From: Pedobacter sp.
Lineage (GTDB): Bacteria; Bacteroidota; Bacteroidia; Sphingobacteriales; Sphingobacteriaceae
Length of the DNA stretch: 12,037 nucleotides
Assembly: GCA_028287885.1 (NCBI GenBank)
Contig: JAQBOT010000231.1
Span: 1 to 12,037 of the forward strand
Reading direction: 5' to 3'
A model generated the notes under the pieces. It ran no database searches, was not told where the DNA came from, and worked only from the letters and a program-made list of their open reading frames with translations. The position numbers and the translations under genes were made by a program. Shown in pieces: positions 1 to 7,301 of the stretch; within the stretch, counting starts at the first letter, position 1; the number at the start of each line of letters is the position of its first letter.

Positions 1-141
1 GCCTATAATAAACGTTACATCAGCGTGAAATTTTAGAGTAGACAGATTTGCAACAGCAGGAATTTTGAAAGGATAGGAATTAAAAGATGGAACAATGTCC
101 CTTTGAAGATATATTTCTTTTAAATAAGGCTTTGCTTCCAT
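1..141 (-). CDS. AAA-family ATPase, N-terminal fragment (cut by window edge)
   Basis: This is the first 47 codons of a gene that continues past base 1. It starts at the ATG at 141-139 and the frame is open to the edge. The protein begins MEAKPYLKEIYL, has a stretch of beta-strand character (FNSYPFKIPAV, residues 20-30), and ends DVTFIIG at residues 41-47. In the small predicted ATPases of the SMC/RecF-like AAA type, a strand ending in FIIG runs directly into the Walker A loop (GENGSGKS-type), so the cut falls at the first glycine of the nucleotide-binding site. The Walker motifs themselves are outside the window, so the family call rests on the N-terminus recalled from similar proteins. Cellular role is unknown; proteins of this family are cytoplasmic and have no obvious link to sugar uptake. 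It lies 194 bp beyond the GH3 stop and is probably a separate gene, not part of the operon. Confidence 0.7.
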   Translation of the reverse strand, partial: MEAKPYLKEIYLQRDIVPSFNSYPFKIPAVANLSTLKFHADVTFIIG

Positions 142-212
142 AGTTATGCGGTAAGGTATTTAATGAACTTGTATGTTTTAGCGTCCTCATTTTAGTCAAT
201 CCTGCCAGCAAT

Positions 213-309
213 TTAATCAAAACCTAATATTTCATCTGGTGATTTCTTTTGAGCCTGCACGAAGACCGAGGTAACAACGAGGGGATAAGAAGGAGAAGTT
301 TCTTTTCAT
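213..309 (-). pseudogene. decayed 5' end of a secreted-protein gene (frameshift, early stop)
   Basis: Read on the minus strand, the ATG at 309-307 opens MKRNFSFLS and then runs out of frame at a run of four C (plus-strand G at 281-284). Dropping one base of that run gives MKRNFSFLS followed by LVVTSVFVQAQ and KKSPDEILGFD, then a TAA at 215-213. The joined product has a textbook signal peptide: basic start, hydrophobic core, and an AQ cleavage site followed by a polar start of the mature chain. The SPDEILGF segment loosely recalls the mature N-terminus of Bacteroidota M14-type zinc carboxypeptidases, but that is a memory-based guess on about ten residues. Past the TAA the same frame reads about 24 more codons with one further stop, ending at a TAA just before the ATPase start. 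I infer a gene remnant. The alternatives are chance, or a sequencing error at the homopolymer; an error alone would still leave only a 31-residue peptide. Confidence 0.4.
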
Positions 310-335
310 AAAACGACGATTGGCCTATTGAAAAT

Positions 336-2510
336 CTATATCGTAAAAGAAGCATTTAGCTTCACATCAGCTGAATTGCTTCCAACCAACAAGTGGTAAT
401 TTCCTTTGTACAACTGAAACTGGTGTTTCTTCGGATCCCACTTTTGTAGCTCTTTAACAGGAATTTTTATTGTCGCAACTTGCTCGCCATTTTGTTGGAC
501 TGTTAGCCGCTGAAATCCTTTTAACTCTTTAAGAGGCATCCTTTCCAGATTTGGATACTGGATATAGGCTTGCAGGACCTCATCTGCATCCACTCTCCCT
601 GTGTTTTTTACGTTTACGGAAAAGGTGATCGTGTCATTAGCCTGATACTTTTTTTCGGGCTGACTCTTCCAACTATACTCGAAAGACGCATAGCTCAATC
701 CGAAACCAAACGGATACTGGACCGGTCCGCTGTAATACCGGTAGGTTCTCCCTTTCATTGCATAACTGCTATAAGACGGAAGATCTTTTTCCGAACGGTA
801 AAAAGTAAGTGGCAAATGTCCGGAAGGAGAGACCTTACCAAAAATCAAATCAGCCAAAGCATTTCCACCTTGCTCACCAGGATACCAGGCCAGAATAATT
901 GCATCAGCAAAAGGTTCAATTGCCGCGATATCAACATCACTACCAGAAGTAATGACGGCGATAATTGGCTTAATTGGATTCCCTTTTCGCAAAGCTTTCA
1001 TAAAAGCAATGTTCCCGGCGGGCAAACTCAAATTTGGTTTGTCGCCTCCTGTTGGCGACAAAAACGCATCGCCAGCTTCACCTTCAAGGACTGGGGATAA
1101 GCCAACAACCGCAACCGTAACATCACTGTTCCCCGCTGCCCAAATACCTCCGAAATGGGTGGTGTCGCCGTAGCTTGAGCCTAGATCGTATTCAACACGG
1201 GTATCCAGACCAACAGCCGCGGTAATCCCTTCTACAAAATTCACCATTTTGCTGTTTACACCATGGTAGCTGCCTACGAGTGCATCCAATGAACCAGCAT
1301 TGCTGCCTAACACCGTAATGCTGCTGTAATCGCTCTTTTTTAGTGGCAAAAGTTCATTCCTATTTTTCAAAAGAACCATACTTTGCTGGGCCACCTTGCG
1401 TGCTAAAGCTACATGGGATGGATTGCTGATACTATCTGCCCGATATGTATAATATTTGCTTTGCTTTGGGTCATCGTAAAAACCGAGTTTAAACTGGGTC
1501 CGTAAAACTTTGGCCAGCGAAGCATCAATTTCTTTTACCGTTAGTAATTTTTGTTTGATGGCCTCCAGGATGTCATTCTGAAGAATGGCCGAGCAATCCA
1601 GATTAACACCGGCTTTGATGGCAGCCGCTGCCACTTCGACGCCTGTTTTCATCACCTTATGTCGCAGGTAAACATCATCCAGGGCACCACAATCTGTAAC
1701 AACGTGCCCTTTGAATCCCCATTCTTTTATCAATATCTTATTCAGGTATGAGGAACTTGTAGAGTTTGGTTCGCCATTAACCCGATTGTAAGCAGTCATA
1801 ACAGATTCTACGCCAGCATCAACCAGTTTATGAAAAGCGTATAGATATGTATCACGCAGGTCTTTTTCATCGACCAAAGCATTAAATTCATCGCGTGTCG
1901 CTTCAGGACCGCTGTGTGCTACAAAGTGTTTAGCTGTTGCCGATACCTTTAAATGCAACGAATCATTTCCCTGCATTCCTTCTACATAGGCAACACCCAT
2001 TTTCGAAGTCAAAAAGGGATCTTCTCCGTAAGTTTCCTGTCCTCTTCCCCAGCGGGGGTCTCGAAAGATATTAATGTTTGGCGACCAGAAACTTAAGCCC
2101 ATGTACATAAGATGCCGGTCTTTCTCAACAGCCAGGTTATATTTTGCCCTTGCTTCCGTAGAGATAACATTTGCAACTTGTTGCAATAATTCCGGGTTAA
2201 AACTTGCAGCCATGCCAATTGCCTGAGGAAAAACTGTTGCTTGTCCGGCGCGTGCTACCCCATGTAAACCTTCATTCCACCAATTATAAGCTGGAATATT
2301 CAATCTTGGAACCGCTTTGCTGCGGTAACCCATGAGGGAGATTTTCTCTTCTAAACTCAATTTTGCAAGCAAATCAGTTACACGGGCATCAATCGGCAGC
2401 GCAGTGTTTCTAAAAGCCGAATTTTGTTGTGCAAGAGTTGGCAGAGCACAAAAAAGGACAGGTAAGAGAAGCATGAACAAAGTTGAAAATTTCGGTTTTA
2501 GGTATTTCAT
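336..2510 (-). CDS. secreted glycoside hydrolase family 3, beta-xylosidase/beta-glucosidase-like
   Basis: The 724-residue product should remove non-reducing-end sugars from oligosaccharides in the periplasm or at the cell surface by a retaining mechanism. Residues 1-27 form a signal peptide ending TLA before QQ. The N-terminal GH3 barrel (about 38-345) carries WWNEGLHGVAR (77-87), RDPRWGRG (150-157), KHF (194-196) and the nucleophile motif VVTDCGAL with Asp273. TDCGA in place of SDW points to the xylosidase-like branch of GH3. The second alpha/beta sandwich domain (about 370-600) has EGEAGD at 476-481, where one glutamate is the probable acid/base, and PGEQGG at 544-549. A fibronectin-III-like domain closes the protein (about 622-722). 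All parts are present and the length is normal for the family, so it should be active; substrate specificity (xyloside, glucoside, arabinoside) is not decided by sequence. It follows the PAP2-type gene by 30 bp and is probably the last gene of that transcript. Confidence 0.93.
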   Translation of the reverse strand: MKYLKPKFSTLFMLLLPVLFCALPTLAQQNSAFRNTALPIDARVTDLLAKLSLEEKISLMGYRSKAVPRLNIPAYNWWNEGLHGVARAGQATVFPQAIGMAASFNPELLQQVANVISTEARAKYNLAVEKDRHLMYMGLSFWSPNINIFRDPRWGRGQETYGEDPFLTSKMGVAYVEGMQGNDSLHLKVSATAKHFVAHSGPEATRDEFNALVDEKDLRDTYLYAFHKLVDAGVESVMTAYNRVNGEPNSTSSSYLNKILIKEWGFKGHVVTDCGALDDVYLRHKVMKTGVEVAAAAIKAGVNLDCSAILQNDILEAIKQKLLTVKEIDASLAKVLRTQFKLGFYDDPKQSKYYTYRADSISNPSHVALARKVAQQSMVLLKNRNELLPLKKSDYSSITVLGSNAGSLDALVGSYHGVNSKMVNFVEGITAAVGLDTRVEYDLGSSYGDTTHFGGIWAAGNSDVTVAVVGLSPVLEGEAGDAFLSPTGGDKPNLSLPAGNIAFMKALRKGNPIKPIIAVITSGSDVDIAAIEPFADAIILAWYPGEQGGNALADLIFGKVSPSGHLPLTFYRSEKDLPSYSSYAMKGRTYRYYSGPVQYPFGFGLSYASFEYSWKSQPEKKYQANDTITFSVNVKNTGRVDADEVLQAYIQYPNLERMPLKELKGFQRLTVQQNGEQVATIKIPVKELQKWDPKKHQFQLYKGNYHLLVGSNSADVKLNASFTI

Positions 2511-2540
2511 ATTTCGGGAAGGTTGACTTTGATTAAACGG

Positions 2541-3875
2541 TTAATTGGAATAAAATGGTTTGATGCCTGCTTTCTTAATTTTCTCAATGATGTTTTGCCC
2601 CAAAGCCTTACCTTGTTTATTGCCTTCGTCAATACTGTCGCGGAAATGAATGCCACCGTAAAGCCGGGAAATCGAAGCTTCTGCTGCAGCCTGGTTAAAA
2701 GAAGTAAACTTACGCGGACCAACGCCGAAAGGCAACTCCGTATCGTCCGTATAAGTAAAGTTATCGCCCAATAAGTAAGACAATATACTTGCGGACGAGT
2801 TTGAGGCTACGGCATGGCCACTCGGGTATTCAGGAAAAGGTGGCGTTTGTAGAAGCGGTTGCCACCTGAGATCAATGTTTTTATTGATGTAAGTTTCCGG
2901 TCGGATGCGGTTGCTGCGGTATTTCTCATCCCAGCAGGCGATGAAGCTATCCATCAAGGTTACAGCTTCAAGGGTAACCACGGTGATGGCGGGAGCAAAA
3001 TCGAGATTCGCTTTCTTTACTGCTAAGGCCGTGATGTTCATCCAGTGGCCCGCCGGACTGATCTTTTTGTAACCAATAGACATATGGCCTGAAATCGTGA
3101 CAGCAAAAGGATTACAGTCCCAGAAACTAGCTTCATCCAGTTGCTCCTGTGACGGAATTTTAGAAAGCTCGTAAACTTCCTTCGCCAGCTTGAAGAATGC
3201 ACTCGCAGAATCTGTGCTGTATTTGGTTGGTGGACTGGGTTTGAACTGCGCGCAGGAATCAATTATCAGCGGTCGCGTCGTACTCCAGTTGGGTTCAACG
3301 GCATCCAGATAAGCTGGAGGTGTTGGATACCAATGCCCCTCCGTTTTCTCTGGCGTGTATCTTAATTTAGCGCTCAACTTGCTGTAATTATCTGTTTTTG
3401 AATAGGCAACAATTTGTGCCGAAACTTCTTTTGCAGCAGCAACAGATTGATCGATTATAGCTGGACTGATTTTATTTTTAAGAAGTTTAGCCAAATACGC
3501 ATCCTGATCTTCCTGTAAAGAAATGCCAGAAGGAAGCATGTTTTTGCCGGTTTCCAAGATGCAATAGATTGCAGCAATTTGGTAATTGTAATCTTTAGAA
3601 AGAATGGTCAATTTGCTTTCCGGAAATTGCCTGATAAAGGAAGCAGGAGCAGGTAGGGATAAGTCATTCCTGGAAACAAGTTGATATGCGCCCAGCATGG
3701 TATAAGCATAGTAGCGTGCGGCAACAGGTGGGCTAATAACATCATGAATCATAACCATATTGATCGCATTGATAACTGGTGCAATTTCAAGGTATACCGG
3801 TGTGCGCCTCTTGCCCTGTGCAAAGCCGCAGGTGGAAAAAAACAGGATGAAATATAGTATTCGTTGTACTTTCAT
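2541..3875 (-). CDS. secreted vanadium-dependent haloperoxidase / PAP2-type phosphatase family protein
   Basis: The 444-residue exported protein has a signal peptide (about 1-19, GFA before QG). An N-terminal helical segment includes HDVISPPVAARYYAY (44-58), which is typical of Bacteroidota members of this family. The C-terminal half carries the shared anion-binding site of vanadium haloperoxidases and PAP2 acid phosphatases: K318-x6-R325-P326, P351-SGH with His354, and S403-R404-x5-H410. These provide lysine, two arginines, serine-glycine, the acid/base histidine and the histidine that covalently binds vanadate or phosphate. The Arg325-His354 distance of 29 residues is close to that of bacterial acid phosphatases. 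The usual aspartate three residues after the last histidine is absent; the sequence is HFRDSID. Sequence alone cannot tell halide oxidation from phosphomonoester hydrolysis. The start codon overlaps the stop of the upstream propeller gene (ATGA, 3875-3872), so the two are probably translationally coupled and may act together. Confidence 0.88.
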   Translation of the reverse strand: MKVQRILYFILFFSTCGFAQGKRRTPVYLEIAPVINAINMVMIHDVISPPVAARYYAYTMLGAYQLVSRNDLSLPAPASFIRQFPESKLTILSKDYNYQIAAIYCILETGKNMLPSGISLQEDQDAYLAKLLKNKISPAIIDQSVAAAKEVSAQIVAYSKTDNYSKLSAKLRYTPEKTEGHWYPTPPAYLDAVEPNWSTTRPLIIDSCAQFKPSPPTKYSTDSASAFFKLAKEVYELSKIPSQEQLDEASFWDCNPFAVTISGHMSIGYKKISPAGHWMNITALAVKKANLDFAPAITVVTLEAVTLMDSFIACWDEKYRSNRIRPETYINKNIDLRWQPLLQTPPFPEYPSGHAVASNSSASILSYLLGDNFTYTDDTELPFGVGPRKFTSFNQAAAEASISRLYGGIHFRDSIDEGNKQGKALGQNIIEKIKKAGIKPFYSN

Positions 3876-6800
3876 TGAGGTTCTTTATAAAATTGGATGG
3901 GCTGGTTGGCAATACCTAACAGGAGATACTTCTGGTTTTTGATTTTTATCTCTAGTACAGATTTAACGTCACCAGTAACGGAGAGTCCGCTCGTAGATTG
4001 ATGAATGTAGTCGAAGGAACCTTTTCCGTTTCCTTGCAACAAACAGCCATAGTTTGCATCCATGCTTCCTAATTTCAAACGGTTATCCGTATGGTTACCC
4101 AATAGAAGCAGATCCGCTTTTCCGTCTTTGTTAAAGTCGCCGGGTATAATTTGGCTGACAGGAGAAAAGTCTGCCTCAATAGGTAGTGTTGTGGTTACAA
4201 ATTTGCCGTTTCGGCTTAAAAAGCAGGTGGTTCGGCTTTCTGTAACGGTAGATTTTCCTGCTTTTTGCAACTGATCCTCCGTAAATATCGCCTTCATATT
4301 GGCATCCGCATAATCGCGGTAGGAGTTAAATTTTTTACGCATTGGATAGATCTGCTCATTTAACTCATCGCGACTTACAAAAGGATAACTGGTATCCTGA
4401 ACATAAAAATTCAGGAATGGATCAATAGAACCATTGCCATCAAAATCTGCAAAGTAGAGTTCTGCGGGTTGTTGTTCTGAAGCTTTTATTTGTGTGTTTG
4501 AACCTAAGTTTCCCGCAATTAAATCATTATTTCCATCTGCATCCACATCAGCGACGGCGAGCGAAAACCAAAAGCCGTTAACGTGTTTATCAAAGTACTT
4601 CATCGTTTGATCTGTGAAACCTGTTTTCGTATTGATATAAATCTGAATTGGCATCATTTCTCCGCACATAACCAAGTCCTTTCGGCCGTCTTTATCCAGG
4701 TCAAGCCACTGCGCATCCGTAACCATTCCGGCATCTGCGAAGGGAACATTTGCGCTACTGTAATTTCCTTTCCCATCATTGATGAGCAAATAGCTTTTAG
4801 CCGGTAATGGATATTGGCCTGGGATAACACGCCCGCCAACAAACAGATCTGTGTCGCCATCTCCGTCGAAATCACATGGCCGAACACAGGATTTACTGCT
4901 CGCATCTACAGTCGGCAGGGGCGTAGGCGCCATGTAAAAGTTTCCTTTTTTATTATTGATGAAGAGTTGGTCCTGCAGATCCACTGTATTTGGCTGGTAT
5001 AAGGCATAACCACCCTTTGCTAAATAGAGATCCGGAAAACCGTCGCCATTGGCATCAAAAAAAGCTGCTGCGGAGACTGTCGAACTTTGCCTCCCGCCGG
5101 GTAAGTCCATCGAGTGGAAGGTTCCACCTGATTGCTGTATAAAGATTTTTCCGGGAGATTGCTGGTCTCCGCTGATGAACAGATCCTCCAATCCGTCCTG
5201 GTTTACGTCAGCTTTAGCAAGGGTAGGTGCTGTCTTTGAGTACATGAAAAGCATCAGCAACTGCCGTTTAAAGTCGTTAATACTGCTTTCTTCTGGTTTG
5301 TAGTCAATCAAAGGAGGAACCTTCGCAAATAACGGCGGTATCTGTTTTACCGAATTATTAGGTACTAATTTAGGCTGGTAGGTTATCGTCAATCTTTGAT
5401 TTGCTGCAATATTTTCCATGGTTTGCGTGGTATTATCAGGCCAGATTACTTTGATGGAATCTACTTTTTTTGCCTCCCCCAAGCCAAAATTCAGAACAGT
5501 GGAGACACTAGATAAATAACCTCGGCCCCCATTAACTTCCTGGTATTGCAATGCGTCCTTTACACGCAAAAGCACTTTGGCACCGACAGCGTTTGTGTTG
5601 GCACCTTTGCCCTTTAGTCTTATGCTGATGAAAGAAGTTTGGCTGTTCTCCCGGCTCGTGTTTTGGTAAATTGTCGCTTCTTCGTTGATGTTGTTTCCAG
5701 CCAGATCCAAATCCCCATCGTTATCCAGATCCGCATAAACGGCAGCATTAGAAACTGAGGCATTGATTAGCCCCCAATCTTTTTGCTTATTGGTAAAGGT
5801 TAGATTTTGATTATTCCTGAATATGTAATTGGGCAATTTAGTCGATGGCATTGCTTTAACGAGGTCCATCAGCAGGAAAGGCTCTCTTGCCATTGCTTTT
5901 TTAATCTTGTAGTCGCCCCAGTACCGCATGAAATCTTTGTTGGTGTAATCCCGTAAGTAGCCGTTCGAGATGAAAATATCTTTAAACCCATCATTATCGA
6001 AGTCTGCAATCAGCGGACACCAGCTCCAGTCTGTTGCGGCGACACCGGCAAGCTGACCGATCTCGCTGAATGTTCCGTCTCCATTATTAAGTTGCAGCAT
6101 ATTACGCATGTACTGCTTGTACAATTGTTGCTGCTGCATCAATTCAAAAGACTCATAGTTTTCCTCCAATTGCAGCGACTTTTGCCGGTGGTTGTCCTCT
6201 GGCAACATGTCGAGGCTGAAAATATCAGGAAAGCCGTCATTGTTGAAGTCGGCTATATCAACCCCCATTGAAAAATGTGAAAGATGTCTTAGAAGGACCT
6301 GTGATTGCTCGCTGAAAGTGCCATTGTGCTTGTTGATGTAAACGTAGTCGGGCTCGTTATAATCATTGGTTACGTATATGTCCTGGTAGCCATCTTTATT
6401 TATATCCGCAACGGCAATACCCAATCCAAATGTAAGTGGATTTTGAATGATGCCGGCTTTCTTCGAAATGTCTGTAAAATGGTTTGCGTTGTTTTCAAAT
6501 AGTTTATTGCCTGCGTATTCGTCTGTCTGGTTGCTGTATTTGGCAAATTCCATATTGTCGATCTTCTTCACGTTGTGATTCAGAAGGATCAGATCCAGGT
6601 CGCCATCATTATCAAAATCAAAAAAGACACCCTGCGTACTGTAGCCTGGATCATCCAGTCCGTACTCTTTAGCCTTTTCTACAAACTTGTTGTTTCCCGC
6701 GTTGATAAATAATTGGTTTCGCCGTACATCTGGTTCTCGTTTCCCCGAATAGCAAACGTAGATGTCCAATAAACCATCTCCATTTACATCAGCCATAGCT

Positions 6801-7180
6801 ACACCGGTTTTCCAGCCACTAGCACGGCCTTCCAGTGCTTTATTCGCTTCTTTGGTAATATCTTTGAACTTTAAGTGCCCCTGGTTAAGGTAAAGTTTAT
6901 TCGCCTTCACGTTACCGGTAAAGAAAAGGTCCTCGAGGCCATCATTGTTAATATCGCCCACAGCAACGCCGCCTCCATTATACAGGTACTCATAAGAAAG
7001 TACGTTTAAACTTTCAGTTTCATCGATAACATTGGTAAAATGGATATTTGTTTTTGCCGACGGTAGAATTTGAAATAAGGGCTGCTGTGCGGAAACCCGC
7101 GTCAGGAAGGTAAGGAAAAAGCCTGTTAGAAGAAGTCGTAATAGCCTCGTATGTTGTTGCATTTGTTGTAAAAACGGCAT
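3872..7180 (-). CDS. exported FG-GAP/VCBS repeat protein with central ASPIC/UnbV domain
   Basis: The 1,102-residue exported protein has a signal peptide ending about residue 31 (VSA before QQ). The ATG at 7180 is taken as the start; an ATG at codon 7 (7162) would also leave a complete signal peptide. Fourteen calcium-loop motifs of the DxDxDGxxD type are visible, beginning at residues 76, 131, 188, 259, 311, 393 and 484, and then 658, 709, 770, 827, 878, 912 and 1015. They fall into two sets of seven, which suggests two seven-bladed beta-propellers. Between them, residues about 515-601 form an ASPIC/UnbV domain (ISIRLKGKG, VGAKV, GRGYLSS, FGLGEA, IKVIWPDN). The N-terminal YNGGGVAVGDINNDG pattern is common to a large Bacteroidota group often found beside SusC/SusD genes. 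The molecular function of that group is unknown; surface adhesion, ligand scaffolding or partnering the SusCD complex are all possible. It is the first gene after the terminator at 7246-7280 and overlaps the haloperoxidase-like gene by 4 bp. Confidence 0.92.
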   Translation of the reverse strand: MPFLQQMQQHTRLLRLLLTGFFLTFLTRVSAQQPLFQILPSAKTNIHFTNVIDETESLNVLSYEYLYNGGGVAVGDINNDGLEDLFFTGNVKANKLYLNQGHLKFKDITKEANKALEGRASGWKTGVAMADVNGDGLLDIYVCYSGKREPDVRRNQLFINAGNNKFVEKAKEYGLDDPGYSTQGVFFDFDNDGDLDLILLNHNVKKIDNMEFAKYSNQTDEYAGNKLFENNANHFTDISKKAGIIQNPLTFGLGIAVADINKDGYQDIYVTNDYNEPDYVYINKHNGTFSEQSQVLLRHLSHFSMGVDIADFNNDGFPDIFSLDMLPEDNHRQKSLQLEENYESFELMQQQQLYKQYMRNMLQLNNGDGTFSEIGQLAGVAATDWSWCPLIADFDNDGFKDIFISNGYLRDYTNKDFMRYWGDYKIKKAMAREPFLLMDLVKAMPSTKLPNYIFRNNQNLTFTNKQKDWGLINASVSNAAVYADLDNDGDLDLAGNNINEEATIYQNTSRENSQTSFISIRLKGKGANTNAVGAKVLLRVKDALQYQEVNGGRGYLSSVSTVLNFGLGEAKKVDSIKVIWPDNTTQTMENIAANQRLTITYQPKLVPNNSVKQIPPLFAKVPPLIDYKPEESSINDFKRQLLMLFMYSKTAPTLAKADVNQDGLEDLFISGDQQSPGKIFIQQSGGTFHSMDLPGGRQSSTVSAAAFFDANGDGFPDLYLAKGGYALYQPNTVDLQDQLFINNKKGNFYMAPTPLPTVDASSKSCVRPCDFDGDGDTDLFVGGRVIPGQYPLPAKSYLLINDGKGNYSSANVPFADAGMVTDAQWLDLDKDGRKDLVMCGEMMPIQIYINTKTGFTDQTMKYFDKHVNGFWFSLAVADVDADGNNDLIAGNLGSNTQIKASEQQPAELYFADFDGNGSIDPFLNFYVQDTSYPFVSRDELNEQIYPMRKKFNSYRDYADANMKAIFTEDQLQKAGKSTVTESRTTCFLSRNGKFVTTTLPIEADFSPVSQIIPGDFNKDGKADLLLLGNHTDNRLKLGSMDANYGCLLQGNGKGSFDYIHQSTSGLSVTGDVKSVLEIKIKNQKYLLLGIANQPIQFYKEPQ

Positions 7181-7229
7181 TAAATTTAATTTTGGACCTT
7201 AATTCCCTGGACGTCGATGTAAGTTTATT

Positions 7230-7237
7230 CCAATATA
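7230..7237 (-). promoter_or_regulatory. candidate Bacteroidota -7 element for the downstream three-gene unit
   Basis: On the minus strand the bases read TATATTGG, which matches five of the six fixed positions of the Bacteroidota -7 consensus TAnnTTTG. A TTG lies 16 bases upstream, a little short of the usual spacing, and overlaps the terminator stem. Transcription from here would give a leader of roughly 40 bases before the ATG at 7180. The match is weak and the region is AT-rich, so chance is a real alternative. The case rests mainly on the need for a promoter after a strong terminator. Confidence 0.25.
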
Positions 7238-7245
7238 GTTTAATT

Positions 7246-7280
7246 AAAAAGGACAAGATCATGCTTAAATGATCTTGTCC
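7246..7280 (-). terminator. intrinsic terminator after the SusD gene
   Basis: On the minus strand, 21 bases past the SusD stop codon, a perfect 12-bp inverted repeat (arms 7269-7280 and 7251-7262, GGACAAGATCAT and its complement) encloses a six-base loop. It is followed at once by five T (7250-7246) and more AT-rich sequence. This is the standard form of a Rho-independent terminator. Its place between the SusD gene and the propeller gene suggests that most susCD transcripts stop here, with read-through or a separate promoter serving the three genes downstream. Confidence 0.85.
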
Positions 7281-7301
7281 GGATGTATGTTTTTTGATCA
7301 A

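Noticed and set aside
570..1173. Plus-strand ORFs opposite the GH3 C-terminal half
   Set aside because: Antisense to a complete GH3 gene, with low-complexity translation and no family features.
3990..6960. Recurrent similar short DNA segments (for example variants of gccatcattatcaaaatc) that could suggest a repeat array
   Set aside because: They encode the DxDxDG calcium loops of the propeller protein, are unevenly spaced and diverged, and are not CRISPR or intergenic repeats.
7251..7280. Inverted repeat as a regulator-binding operator or attachment site
   Set aside because: The T tract on the transcribed side and the position just after a stop codon fit an intrinsic terminator better, and there is no sign of an integrated element.
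7020..7301. Minus-strand ORF of 93 codons reaching back from inside the propeller gene across the intergenic gap
   Set aside because: It is out of frame with the propeller gene, runs through the terminator hairpin and has no recognisable domain, so it is a shadow.
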